DNA of 64,000 nucleotides, taken from NCBI GenBank assembly GCA_965205545.1, contig OZ242170.1, forward strand, positions 3,104,925 through 3,168,924. Reading direction: 5' to 3'. The DNA is from Bin55 sp965205545. Its GTDB lineage: Bacteria > Pseudomonadota > Gammaproteobacteria > Pseudomonadales > Azotimanducaceae. Below the pieces are notes generated by a model. The model was not told the DNA's origin and did no database searches. It saw only the letters and a program-made list of their open reading frames with translations. The position numbers were made by a program, and so were the translations under genes. Below are positions 34,121 through 42,915 of the stretch, piece by piece. How positions within the stretch are numbered: position 1 is the first letter of the stretch; every line of letters begins with the position of its first letter.

Positions 34121-34819
34121 CTACCACGACTCGCTAAAGGGACGAATCACGCTGTCAAAGGTCCACGTAGACTTGGGTTGATGAACTACTTCCCAAACAT
34201 GCTGGGCTATGTCCTCAGGAACTGCAAAGAAATCATTAGGTTTGTCCGGCATTGCCTTCTTCATACCTGGAGTTGCTATCACAGCGTCGATCGCTATATA
34301 GGCAACGTGAATGCCAGAAGGACCTAACGTTCGGGCCAAGGACTCGGCAAGAATTCGTTGAGCTGCTTTGCTAGGAGCAAATCCAGCGAAGTTTGGAACC
34401 CCACGGTATGCGGCAGTATTGCCCGTGATGGCGATCGCTCCGTTTCGCCTTTCAACCATCGTGGGCGCTGCGAGCTGAGCCAAACGCAACAGCGAGGAAG
34501 CGTTTAGTCTGAAGGCCTTTTCAAATTGGGCGATCTTTACATTTTCGAATGTGCCGAATAGACCATATACAGCATTGTGAACAATGACATCTGGTGCCTG
34601 CAAGTCCGATTGGATCTGCAAATAGGTATTTTCGAGGCGTTCTAAATCTGAAATGTCGCAGGGGTAGGCATGCAGTCGCTCAGATTCGTCGGCGATGCTC
34701 TGCAGTCGGTCATTGGAACGAGCGACCATTGCAACTTCGTAGTCGCCCGCAAACTTTCTCGCGATTGCCGCGCCAGTTCCAGGACCTACCCCTGTAACCA
34801 AGCAAACCTTGCTAGCCAT
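34121..34819 (-). CDS. Short-chain dehydrogenase/reductase with Phe in place of the catalytic Tyr
   Basis: A 232-residue protein from the ATG at 34819 (a TTG lies four codons upstream). The Rossmann fold starts with the cofactor motif TGVGPGTG, and HNAVYG corresponds to the NAG block. The catalytic Y-x3-K reads F-A-P-S-K in NFAGFAPSK, so the usual Tyr is Phe and the Ser position lies in ITGNTAAY. From family knowledge, a subgroup of proteobacterial SDRs with FAxxK sequences exists, so this is probably a lineage trait and not damage. Substrate unknown. It is convergent with glcB, with four bases between the stops, and its start lies next to the tRNA-Leu promoter. Confidence 0.82.
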   Translation of the reverse strand: MASKVCLVTGVGPGTGAAIARKFAGDYEVAMVARSNDRLQSIADESERLHAYPCDISDLERLENTYLQIQSDLQAPDVIVHNAVYGLFGTFENVKIAQFEKAFRLNASSLLRLAQLAAPTMVERRNGAIAITGNTAAYRGVPNFAGFAPSKAAQRILAESLARTLGPSGIHVAYIAIDAVIATPGMKKAMPDKPNDFFAVPEDIAQHVWEVVHQPKSTWTFDSVIRPFSESW

Positions 34820-34869
34820 ACATGTGTCCAAGCATTGAAATCGTTCGAGTCAATATAATTTTCGCGCAA

Positions 34870-34956
34870 GCCTGAGTGGCGAAATTGGTATACGCGCCAG
34901 ACTCAAAATCTGGTGGTGGCAACACCGTGAGAGTTCGAGTCTCTCCTCAGGCACCA
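34870..34956 (+). tRNA. tRNA-Leu (anticodon CAA), CCA encoded
   Basis: The acceptor arms GCCTGAG (34870-34876) and CTCAGGC (34946-34952) pair perfectly, followed by A and an encoded CCA. The anticodon stem CCAGA/TCTGG holds the loop CTCAAAA, giving anticodon CAA. The T arm reads GAGAG TTCGAGT CTCTC. The long variable arm (TGGTGGCAACACCG) is as expected for a class II leucine tRNA. A perfect TATAAT lies at 34854-34859 with a GC-rich discriminator after it, typical of a stable-RNA promoter; the -35 is weak. The 3' end overlaps the convergent metallohydrolase gene by ten bases. Confidence 0.96.
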
Positions 34957-35762
34957 CTGCATTTGGTGTGTTTTGTGACTCCTGGCATTTCTTGCACCAC
35001 AAATTCTTCCTGTAGCAGTTGTTGATACTTCTTGAGAGTGTTGTCGTGCTGCTTCCAATCGGGCATGTGCTGTGCCATCAGTGAATAGAACGCCTCGCTG
35101 TGGTTCAGTTGCTTGAAGTGGCACAACTCGTGCAACACAACCATGTCAATCGCATCTTGCGGAACCTTGACAAGGTGAGTGTTGAGACGCATGGTTCCAT
35201 GTGAGCTACAGCTGCCCCAACGCGAAGACATGTAGCGGTGGCTCCAATGTGGAACGGAATCAAGCAACGAAGTCTTGCCGCACATTCGTCGTATGCTTTC
35301 ATTCAACACGGAGTTGGCTACTTCTCCGTACCAGTCGTGCACTACCGTTTGGATGCAAGCGTTCTGTGGCGCACGCACCTGAATCGTTCCATTTGACTGT
35401 CTTACTGCAATGGAGCTTGATTCGTAGATACGCAGTTTCAATGCATTGCCCAAGAGATAGACCGTGCTTCCAGTGTTGTAGCTTGAAGGGTAGACGACAT
35501 GATCGCCATTTTTGAACTTTCGTATCTCCCTACGCAACCAATCTTCGCTGCGGAAAACGAGTATGCGAAGTGCCCGTTCAGTGGTTCCAGCAGGCGCATC
35601 AATGAACAAGATGCCGTCGGGATGGTAGGACAACATTACGCGCGAGCGTCGTCGGGGACGTGATCGCAATCGTATTGCCACGCGACGTCCGTCAATGTCG
35701 ATTTGGCTCAATTTGTGGAGGGACAGAGGTTTTGGAGGTGTGTAGACAGATTTACCACGCAT
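34947..35762 (-). CDS. YgjP/SprT-like zinc metallohydrolase (DUF45)
   Basis: A 271-residue protein with the family zinc motif HELCH within LHELCHFKQLNHSEAF, supplying two histidines plus a downstream His, and the preceding SRWGSCSSHG block of YgjP-type proteins. The N-terminal half is the beta-rich DUF45 region. The fold is related to SprT and M48-like peptidases, but the physiological substrate is not established. The stop codon and last three codons lie inside the 3' acceptor stem of tRNA-Leu on the other strand. Start ATG at 35762. Confidence 0.85.
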   Translation of the reverse strand: MRGKSVYTPPKPLSLHKLSQIDIDGRRVAIRLRSRPRRRSRVMLSYHPDGILFIDAPAGTTERALRILVFRSEDWLRREIRKFKNGDHVVYPSSYNTGSTVYLLGNALKLRIYESSSIAVRQSNGTIQVRAPQNACIQTVVHDWYGEVANSVLNESIRRMCGKTSLLDSVPHWSHRYMSSRWGSCSSHGTMRLNTHLVKVPQDAIDMVVLHELCHFKQLNHSEAFYSLMAQHMPDWKQHDNTLKKYQQLLQEEFVVQEMPGVTKHTKCSGA

Positions 35763-35867
35763 CTATGAATTGACTTTCCAGCTAGTTAAGTTGATTTGCT
35801 TTTCGCAAGAGGCACTTTGCAGAAAATATGTACAAATAACCAGTTTAATCTCAGCAAGCAGCAATTG

Positions 35868-36287
35868 TCAACAGCAATCGATCACTACCACCGGAATTTC
35901 ACGATCAGTCTTGGTTGCATATTCAATGTAGCCTGAGAACACTTGGCACATCTCATTCCACAGCTGCTGTCTCTCTTCACCTGAGCTCGTTCGTGCAACA
36001 CCGTTCATTCGTTTCGAACCCACCTGGATTTTCACGTTTGGATTCTTGTCTAGATTCAGGTACCAAGATGGGTGGTGTGAATGGCCTCCCTTCGATCCAA
36101 TCACTACATAGGAACCATCGTATGTTCCGTAAATCAGGGGTATCGTGCGAAGGGTATTGGACTTGCGTCCGTAGGTGGTGAGTAGAAGGGTTGGCATGCC
36201 GTTCCAAATATGACCCTTCTCTCCGTTGGTTTCCAAATATTGTCGAACGTGCTCTTCAATCCAATTGGGAAGTGTGGAATCACTCAT
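35868..36287 (-). CDS. Deazaflavin-dependent nitroreductase (DDN) family protein
   Basis: A 139-residue protein from the ATG at 36287, preceded by AGGAGG at nine bases; this ATG overlaps the stop of the upstream GDSL gene by eight bases. The core LLLTTYGRKSNTLRTIPL, with HPSWYLNLDKNP and the -NV-x-I-Q-VG- strand, matches the DDN/F420-dependent quinone reductase family (split beta-barrel fold). Actinobacterial members use F420; whether this organism has F420 is unknown, and some homologues may bind other cofactors or none. Cytosolic or membrane-associated. Confidence 0.82.
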   Translation of the reverse strand: MSDSTLPNWIEEHVRQYLETNGEKGHIWNGMPTLLLTTYGRKSNTLRTIPLIYGTYDGSYVVIGSKGGHSHHPSWYLNLDKNPNVKIQVGSKRMNGVARTSSGEERQQLWNEMCQVFSGYIEYATKTDREIPVVVIDCC

Positions 36288-37023
36288 TCGCTTCTGCCTC
36301 CTGTGCTTGTTCTTTAGGTTGCTGCAGAGCAGCGGGACGTTCAGATTCCGGACCGAATCTGTCAATCAGTATCGGGCGAATGGTTTCCGTCCAGACCTCG
36401 TAGCCCTTCGTGTTCAAATGCAATCCATCTTCCGTGAACAGATCCTCGCGTACAAAACCGTCTCCCTTCATCATGGGCGTAGCAATGTCTAGATAGCACA
36501 TATCGTCCCGATCATCGGCACGTTTCATTAGCTCCTGATTGACTTTTTCCATTGTCGGCCAGAATTCCTCGCGACTCATGGAGGGTTTCACGGCTATAAA
36601 GCAAATGTCCGCGTCGGGCAATTCCTTGTTGATATGGCTTATGAAGTCGTCGTAGCTTTCGAGTATTTGTTCGGGGCTCTTGCCGAAGAAAACATCGTTG
36701 TCGCCTTCATAGATAACAATTGCGCGCGGCTTGTACTTGGTCACTATTCTGTCCCTGAACTGGTTAAGCTCGTGCATTTGCGATCCGCCAAATCCCCGGT
36801 TTACAACGGCCAATGGAGACATGTCTTCTTGTAGACTGCGCCAAAACACAATGCTTGAACTGCCCACGAACAGCACGGCGTCTTGCGGCGGCATCTCTTC
36901 ATCATCCAGCTGCTCGAAGTACTTTATGTATGGTTCCCACCTCGACTCGTTTTCCTGTGAAGTTGCGGCAATAGATAGAAACACAAGGAGCAATCCAGTC
37001 AGATTTTGAGCTGTAGTCTGCAT
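36280..37023 (-). CDS. Secreted GDSL/SGNH-family hydrolase
   Basis: A 247-residue protein with a signal peptide at about 1-23 (hydrophobic core LTGLLLVFLSIAATS). SGNH blocks are in order: block I as FVGSSSIVFW with the nucleophile Ser, block II as GFGGSQMHEL, block III as YEGDNDVFFG and block V as DGLHLNTKGY with the Asp-x-x-His dyad. It is an esterase, lipase or acetylhydrolase acting in the periplasm; the substrate is unknown. The C-terminus is Glu/Gln/Ala-rich. GAGGTG lies about ten bases upstream of the ATG. Translation is coupled to the downstream DDN-type gene. Confidence 0.85.
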   Translation of the reverse strand: MQTTAQNLTGLLLVFLSIAATSQENESRWEPYIKYFEQLDDEEMPPQDAVLFVGSSSIVFWRSLQEDMSPLAVVNRGFGGSQMHELNQFRDRIVTKYKPRAIVIYEGDNDVFFGKSPEQILESYDDFISHINKELPDADICFIAVKPSMSREEFWPTMEKVNQELMKRADDRDDMCYLDIATPMMKGDGFVREDLFTEDGLHLNTKGYEVWTETIRPILIDRFGPESERPAALQQPKEQAQEAEANE

Positions 37024-37139
37024 TGTCGGACCATCACCTCAATTGCTAGTTGAAATTCGTGATCTTGTAGTCTAGACCACATGCGCCCGCTGAGAATCCT
37101 AGCCTGAACTGCATTCAGATTGACTAAATCGTTCAACCC

Positions 37140-38153
37140 ATGCGCGAGACAACATTTTCCAAGACTGACTTTGCCTATCAATTGCCTCCAAGTTTAATCG
37201 CTAGCCACCCAACGCCTGAACGTACGGATAGTCGATTGCTAGCGTTGCACGGGGACAGAGTGCGGCACTTGAAATTTGATGGACTTCTAGATCTTCTGCA
37301 TCCAGGCGATCTGTTAGTGGTCAATGACACCAAGGTGATCAAGGCTCGGCTAATAGGACGCAAGGCAACTGGCGGTCGAGTAGAGATCCTGATCGAAAGG
37401 ATGGAAACTGACCGGATTGCAGTCTGTCATGTCAAGGCAAGTCGCGGATTGTCGCATCGACATCATGTCGAAATTGAAAGATTCTCAGCCAAATTGATTG
37501 AACGTGATGACGATCTCTTTCGATTGGAATTCGACTCTCCTATCAGGCAAGTCATTGACGAGTGTGGCCATGTTCCTCTGCCAAACTACTTGGAGCGGCC
37601 TGATACCCCGGAAGATGAAAGCCGTTACCAGACCGTCTACGCACGCAGCGAAGGTGCAATTGCGGCTCCCACGGCAGGTCTTCACTTCTCCAATGCACTG
37701 CTGCAGCAAATCCGAGCGAAAGGGGTTCGAGTTCAACCCATAACACTGCATGTCGGTGCTGGTACTTTTCAGCCGGTACGACACAACGACCTGTCGCTGG
37801 TGAATATGCACTCCGAACACTATGAAATTCCAACGAGTACCAGAGACGCTATAACGCATTGCTTGGGACGCGTGGTTGCAGTGGGCACAACGGTCGTCAG
37901 GACGTTGGAAAGCGCAGAACTTACAGGAAACGATGAAGGGGAGACCAAGCTCTTCATCTCTCCCGGATTCGAGTTCAAGGTGGTCGATGCACTCATCACC
38001 AATTTCCATTTGCCCGAGTCAACACTGATCATGCTGGTCTGTGCGTTTTGCGGCTACGAACGTACGATGAACGCTTACGATGTCGCTGTAGAAAACGGGT
38101 ATCGCTTCTACAGCTACGGAGATGCGATGTGGTGTCAGCGCGATGAAATTTGA
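37140..38153 (+). CDS. queA: S-adenosylmethionine:tRNA ribosyltransferase-isomerase
   Basis: Converts preQ1 in tRNA to epoxyqueuosine using SAM as ribosyl donor. The 337 residues match the family length. Recognisable blocks are FDYxLPxxLIA-like FAYQLPPSLIA, VVNDTKVIKARL, APTAGLHFS and LHVGAGTFQPV. Start ATG at 37140. It overlaps tgt by 11 bases and leads the conserved queA-tgt-yajC-secD-secF order. Confidence 0.96.
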   Translation: MRETTFSKTDFAYQLPPSLIASHPTPERTDSRLLALHGDRVRHLKFDGLLDLLHPGDLLVVNDTKVIKARLIGRKATGGRVEILIERMETDRIAVCHVKASRGLSHRHHVEIERFSAKLIERDDDLFRLEFDSPIRQVIDECGHVPLPNYLERPDTPEDESRYQTVYARSEGAIAAPTAGLHFSNALLQQIRAKGVRVQPITLHVGAGTFQPVRHNDLSLVNMHSEHYEIPTSTRDAITHCLGRVVAVGTTVVRTLESAELTGNDEGETKLFISPGFEFKVVDALITNFHLPESTLIMLVCAFCGYERTMNAYDVAVENGYRFYSYGDAMWCQRDEI

Positions 38154-39246
38154 TGTGGTCCACACGGACGGGACGGCGCGCAAAGGGCGCATGAGTCTCG
38201 ATCACGGCATCGTGGAAACACCGGTATTCATGCCCTGTGGAACTTACGGTTCGGTCAAAGGCATGACACCGGATCAGCTCACAGAAGTTGGGACGCAAAT
38301 CTTGTTGGGAAACACGTTCCATTTATGGATCCTTCCGGGCGAGGGATTGATTCATTCGTTAGGGGGACTGCATGGCTTTATGCAATGGCACCTTCCCATT
38401 CTCACGGACTCTGGGGGCTACCAGGTGCACTCGCTCCGCGATTTGGCCAAGGTAGACGACGACGGCGTGACATTCCGCTCACCACACAATGGCGATCTAC
38501 TGCGCTTGACGCCGGAAAAATCCATGCAGATTCAGGAAAAGTTGGGTTCTGACATTGCAATGGCGTTTGATGAATGCACGGACTTTCCTGCCACGCGGCA
38601 AGTCGTCAGACTGTCGATGCAGAGATCTATGGAATGGGCTAGGCGAAGCCGCGACGCCTACAAGGGTCCAGGCACTTTGTTCGGAATTGTCCAAGGAGGA
38701 GTTTATGACGAATTACGCTCGGAAAGCTTGCAGACCCTACGGAACATCGGTTTTGACGGGTACGCAATTGGCGGGTTGTCGGTTGGTGAATCAATTGACG
38801 AAATGTTCGAGGTATTGAATTCGTTAGTCCATCAAATGCCGGATGTTAGCCCGCGGTACTTGATGGGTGTAGGCACACCCTCCGACTTGCTCCACGGAAT
38901 AGGGCTCGGGGTCGATATGTTCGATTGCGTCTTGCCAACGCGCAACGCTCGAAATGGCTATCTATTCACTTCTTCTGGAATCGTGAAGATTCGCAATGCA
39001 CGCTACCGGGCAGATCCGGAACCCATAGACGCAAACTGTTTGTGTTCTACATGCGACAGGTTCTCTCGAGCATACCTGCACCACTTGGACAAGCGTGGTG
39101 AGATGCTTGGCGCAACACTCATGACAATCCACAATTTGCACTATTACCATAACTTAGCGAGGGACTCTCGAGATGCCATAGCAGAGGATCGATTCGCTCA
39201 ATTTGCCACTGCAACACGAGCGTGTTGGGATGCGTCGGACGAGTAG
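38143..39246 (+). CDS. tgt: tRNA-guanine transglycosylase
   Basis: Exchanges G34 of GUN-anticodon tRNAs for preQ1, the step before QueA. The 367-residue protein has the catalytic Asp in LTDSGGYQVHSL, the second Asp nucleophile near DCVLPTRNARNG, and zinc ligands C-x-C-x2-C in CLCSTC plus a downstream His. The start at 38143 lies inside the end of queA. In E. coli the dyad reads SGGFQV; here it is SGGYQV, a mild change. Confidence 0.96.
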   Translation: MKFDVVHTDGTARKGRMSLDHGIVETPVFMPCGTYGSVKGMTPDQLTEVGTQILLGNTFHLWILPGEGLIHSLGGLHGFMQWHLPILTDSGGYQVHSLRDLAKVDDDGVTFRSPHNGDLLRLTPEKSMQIQEKLGSDIAMAFDECTDFPATRQVVRLSMQRSMEWARRSRDAYKGPGTLFGIVQGGVYDELRSESLQTLRNIGFDGYAIGGLSVGESIDEMFEVLNSLVHQMPDVSPRYLMGVGTPSDLLHGIGLGVDMFDCVLPTRNARNGYLFTSSGIVKIRNARYRADPEPIDANCLCSTCDRFSRAYLHHLDKRGEMLGATLMTIHNLHYYHNLARDSRDAIAEDRFAQFATATRACWDASDE

Positions 39247-39358
39247 GGTGCCCAACCCTTGCACATTGTCATAGCTTCAATTGAACAGGTCAAACGGTGC
39301 GTTTGCCTAGAAATCAATGACAGGCGACAATTGGTAAAGTCTGAAGCGGGGAATTGTC

Positions 39359-39553
39359 ATGTCGAGTAACTCCAGTGCAAACACAGAGTCTCGAGTCACA
39401 GGAGCAGACTTTGAGCGATTAAGAGCTGACCTGCAGGAAATGGAATCTCGAATCAACTCAAGCTTTGCTGCGATTGAACGCCGTCTCGAGGAGCTCGAAT
39501 GGCACTTGGACGAAGTTCTGTCCCATTTCAAGGACGAAAGCGGACCAACTTAG
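39359..39553 (+). CDS. Small coiled-coil protein, unknown
   Basis: A 64-residue frame with a heptad-like helix at about 17-58 (FERLRADLQEMESRI, ERRLEELEWHLDEVL) and a short Ser/Asn-rich N-terminus. GCGGGG lies eight bases upstream of the ATG. The amino-acid composition is that of a real soluble protein. No family recognised; it lies alone between tgt and yajC. A chance frame cannot be excluded. Confidence 0.5.
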   Translation: MSSNSSANTESRVTGADFERLRADLQEMESRINSSFAAIERRLEELEWHLDEVLSHFKDESGPT

Positions 39554-39604
39554 CGCCCTCCTGCGACATATAGTCGATACTTTAGGAGGTTGAGCTGGGC
39601 GGCA

Positions 39605-39632
39605 TTGCCAATGCAATCTTGGCTCTTATTGT
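39605..39632 (+). promoter_or_regulatory. Possible promoter of yajC-secD-secF
   Basis: TTGCCA (39605-39610), 16 bases, then TATTGT (39627-39632), about 100 bases upstream of yajC. Matches to consensus are five and four of six. It is one candidate among several in an AT-rich stretch. Confidence 0.3.
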
Positions 39633-39732
39633 TTCCGAGTAAGATACTTAACCTTGCAGTAGTTCTCAATGGTGCTGGATACGCGTCGTGGGACAACTCG
39701 GGAACGACAACACACAACTGCCAGGTGCAAAA

Positions 39733-40056
39733 ATGAATTGGATTGAAACCGTTGCGTATGCCCAAGAAGGTGGTGGATCCGGCCAAGGCTGGTTGACCAT
39801 CGCGATGCTTGGGGGCATGGTCGCGCTGTTCTACTTCCTGCTGATTCGCCCGCAACAAAAACAAAGGAAGGCTCATCGCGAGCTGGTAGGTGCATTGTCG
39901 CGCGGCGACGAAGTCGTCATGGCTAGTGGCATGATGGGAATCATCACTCGCGTCGAAGACGATTACATCATTGTGCGCGTGGCCAAGAACGTAGAGCTAA
40001 GATTCCAAAAATACGCGGTAAACGCATCGTTGCCCAAAGGAACACTCGACGTCTAA
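39733..40056 (+). CDS. yajC: Sec translocase accessory subunit YajC
   Basis: A 107-residue single-span protein. The membrane segment at about 20-40 (WLTIAMLGGMVALFYFLLIRP) is followed by the typical RPQQKQRKAHRELVGAL and GDEVVMASGMMGIITRV. It associates with SecDF at the inner membrane. The ATG at 39733 has AGGTG five bases upstream; an earlier in-frame start is not supported. secD starts on the base after its stop codon. Confidence 0.94.
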   Translation: MNWIETVAYAQEGGGSGQGWLTIAMLGGMVALFYFLLIRPQQKQRKAHRELVGALSRGDEVVMASGMMGIITRVEDDYIIVRVAKNVELRFQKYAVNASLPKGTLDV

Positions 40057-41997
40057 ATGTCTGAAAACCGGGTTTTTGGACAGAACCTCTTCGGCACTCA
40101 GGCTGGTGCCACTCCCTCCGGTACGGTGTCGGTTTGGCGCTACCTAGTCTCAGCCTTGGTCATTGCCATTGGCATCGTTTATGCACTTCCCAATCTTTAC
40201 CCTCCTGATCCGGCGTTGCAGATCCAAGTTGACAACGCCACAAATGCGCAGGGTGACCCATTTCGGATAGGCGATTCCTTTGTAACTCAAACAGCGGAGC
40301 TCTTGTCGCAAGAAGGTGTGGACATCAAGGAAGCGCAACGTTTCTCCGACGGCGCTTTAATTCGACTGTACAACGGCGAAGATCAGCTGCGAGCAAAAAC
40401 AGTCATGGAACAACGGCTCAATCCGACTGGAAGGGATCGACAGTTCGTTGTGGCCCTGAATCTTGCGGAAACCACGCCACTTTGGCTGAGAAGGATCGGA
40501 GCGAGGCCGATGACCCTAGGACTTGATTTGGCCGGCGGAATCCACTTCGTATTGCAGGTCGACATGAGCGAGGCCATCAAGACTCAACTTGAAGACCAGT
40601 CGGAAAAGATTCTGACGCTGTTGAGAGAGGAATCCATAAGGTATGTTGCGTCACTGAATGAGACCATCGATCGATCGTTCTTTGTCTACTTCTCCTCAGA
40701 GAGCGACCAAAGTACAGCCTACTCAATCCTCTCGGAACAATATGGTCCACCCGAGTTTGAGGTCGCAGAAGTAGACAACGAAAAGGGTCTAGCCGTCGAG
40801 GTCACAATTACCGATGCGAGATTGCGCGAAATCGAAGACGTGGCAATCGAGCAAAACCTGACTGGATTGCGCAGCCGAGTCAATGAACTCAACGTGTCCG
40901 AACCCTTGGTCCAAAGGCAGGGAAGAACACGTGTAATTGTCGATCTGCCCGGCGTTCAGGACAGTGCCGAGGCCAAACGGATCATTGGAAAATTCGCCAC
41001 TCTTGAATTTCACCTTGTAGCCAAACCGGAAGATCATCCGTCCCAGATTGAAATTCTTCCGTACAAGGGTCGAGACGTTCAAGTGAACAAGCACATCATT
41101 GTTTCTGGCGACAACGTCATTAATGCCGTTCCCGGAATTGACCCCGATACAGGCCTCCCGGAGGCAAGAATCACATTGGATCGTTCAGGCGGCGACCGGC
41201 TTCACGATGCAACGAAAAATGATATTGGCCATCAGATGGCAATCATTTTCATCGAACAAAAACCTGTAATAGTGACCTCTGTCGTTGATGGAGAACGAGT
41301 TGAAGAGACCCGCATCGTTCCGGAACGGAGGCTGATTAGCGTTGCTACCATCCAAGCTGCGCTTGGATACAACTCCCGCGTTACAGGATTGAACCAGGCT
41401 GAAGCTCGTGAATTGTCGCTCTTGCTTAGAGCCGGTGCCCTTGCCGCCCCAATGTATTTCGTCGAGGAACGTACCGTCGGGGCGTCTCTGGGTGCTGAGA
41501 ACATTGATCGCGGCGTGTTGGCCGTAACTATTGGATTTTTCCTAGTCCTCGCCTTCATGTTGGTCTACTACAAAGTCTTTGGGTTTGTTGCCAATATTGC
41601 GCTAGCTTTGAACTTGGTCATTCTGGTGGCGGTCATGTCGATTTTGGGTGCGACCTTGACTCTGCCGGGCATTGCTGGAATTGTGTTGACAGTGGGCATG
41701 GCTGTGGACGCGAACGTATTGATTTTTTCGCGTATACGGGAGGAATTGAAGCATTCTGCGCCGCATGTGGCGATTCCAGCAGGCTACAACCGTGCCTTTC
41801 TGACAATTCTCGACGCCAACGTAACAACATTGTTTGTGGCTCTAATACTTCTAACAATTGGGAGTGGACCCATAGCTGGATTCGCCGTCACTCTTTCCAT
41901 AGGAATTGTGACTTCCATGTTCACTGCTATATACGTTTCGCGAGGACTTATACATCTCGTGTACGGCAATAGACGGACTGAAAAGGTGTGGATCTGA
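40057..41997 (+). CDS. secD: Protein translocase subunit SecD
   Basis: Proton-driven partner of SecYEG that helps release exported proteins on the periplasmic side. The 646 residues include one N-terminal membrane segment, a large periplasmic P1 region with the LGLDLAGGIHFVLQVD motif, and five C-terminal RND-type segments with GMAVDANVLIFSRIREE. Its stop overlaps the secF start (TGATG). A gammaproteobacterium-type SecD of full length, not the fused SecDF. Confidence 0.96.
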   Translation: MSENRVFGQNLFGTQAGATPSGTVSVWRYLVSALVIAIGIVYALPNLYPPDPALQIQVDNATNAQGDPFRIGDSFVTQTAELLSQEGVDIKEAQRFSDGALIRLYNGEDQLRAKTVMEQRLNPTGRDRQFVVALNLAETTPLWLRRIGARPMTLGLDLAGGIHFVLQVDMSEAIKTQLEDQSEKILTLLREESIRYVASLNETIDRSFFVYFSSESDQSTAYSILSEQYGPPEFEVAEVDNEKGLAVEVTITDARLREIEDVAIEQNLTGLRSRVNELNVSEPLVQRQGRTRVIVDLPGVQDSAEAKRIIGKFATLEFHLVAKPEDHPSQIEILPYKGRDVQVNKHIIVSGDNVINAVPGIDPDTGLPEARITLDRSGGDRLHDATKNDIGHQMAIIFIEQKPVIVTSVVDGERVEETRIVPERRLISVATIQAALGYNSRVTGLNQAEARELSLLLRAGALAAPMYFVEERTVGASLGAENIDRGVLAVTIGFFLVLAFMLVYYKVFGFVANIALALNLVILVAVMSILGATLTLPGIAGIVLTVGMAVDANVLIFSRIREELKHSAPHVAIPAGYNRAFLTILDANVTTLFVALILLTIGSGPIAGFAVTLSIGIVTSMFTAIYVSRGLIHLVYGNRRTEKVWI

Positions 41998-42908
41998 TGA
42001 CTTTCGACTTCATGTCCAAGCGCAAAATCGCACTTGTCGTGTCCGCCACAATGCTTGTGGTCTCAGTGGTCTCTCTTTTGTTCCTTGGCATCAACCGCGG
42101 ACTGGGATTTACCGGCGGAGTACTTGTGGAGGTTGGTTTTGAAACTCCAATCGACCCCGGGGAGATTCGTTCGCTGCTAGAGCGATCCGGCTACGACAAT
42201 GCGGTAGTCCAAATTCTGGGAGCCGAAACTGACATCGTCATTAGGGTTCCCCCTGGGGACGATGTTGACCAGTCGAACGTGGGTACAGACATTCACGAGC
42301 TACTTGAGCAAACCTACTCGACCGTCGATCTGCGGAGATCGGACTATGTTGGACCAGCTGTTGGGGGGGAGCTAGCTGAACAGGGCGGACTTGCACTGCT
42401 TGTGGCTCTAATTTCCATCATGGTCTACATCATGTTCAGGTTTACAGGGAAGTTCTCCTTGGGTGCAGTCGCTGCGCTGATTCATGATGTGTTGATTGTG
42501 GTGGGCATATTCTCTCTCATGCAGTGGACTTTCGATTTACCTGAGTTGGCAGCGCTGCTTGCGGTCATAGGGTATTCGTTGAACGACACCATCGTAGTCT
42601 CGGACCGAATAAGAGAGAACTTTCGAACCAGCAAACGAGGCACACCGGTCGAAATCATCAATCGTTCGTTGAATCAAATGTTGGGCAGAACATTAGTAAC
42701 TTCGATGACCACGCTGCTCGTCTTAGTTGCATTGTTAGTCGCAGGAGGAGAACAGCTAAGAGGATTTGCTTCTGCTTTGTCGATTGGAGTAATCGTCGGA
42801 ACCTACTCGTCTATATATGTTGCGGCCACCATGCTATTGATGTTGGGTATCCAAAGTGAGGAATTGGCGATACCAGAGAAGGAAGGCAGCGACTACGTTA
42901 GAAAGTAG
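41997..42908 (+). CDS. secF: Protein translocase subunit SecF
   Basis: A 303-residue partner of SecD with six membrane segments. The periplasmic part after the first segment carries GLGFTGGVLVEV, and the later region has the conserved GYSLNDTIVVSDRIREN. The ATG at 41997 overlaps the secD stop; a GTG three codons earlier is less likely. suhB follows tail-to-tail seven bases later. Confidence 0.96.
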   Translation: MTFDFMSKRKIALVVSATMLVVSVVSLLFLGINRGLGFTGGVLVEVGFETPIDPGEIRSLLERSGYDNAVVQILGAETDIVIRVPPGDDVDQSNVGTDIHELLEQTYSTVDLRRSDYVGPAVGGELAEQGGLALLVALISIMVYIMFRFTGKFSLGAVAALIHDVLIVVGIFSLMQWTFDLPELAALLAVIGYSLNDTIVVSDRIRENFRTSKRGTPVEIINRSLNQMLGRTLVTSMTTLLVLVALLVAGGEQLRGFASALSIGVIVGTYSSIYVAATMLLMLGIQSEELAIPEKEGSDYVRK

Positions 42909-42915
42909 TTGCCAC

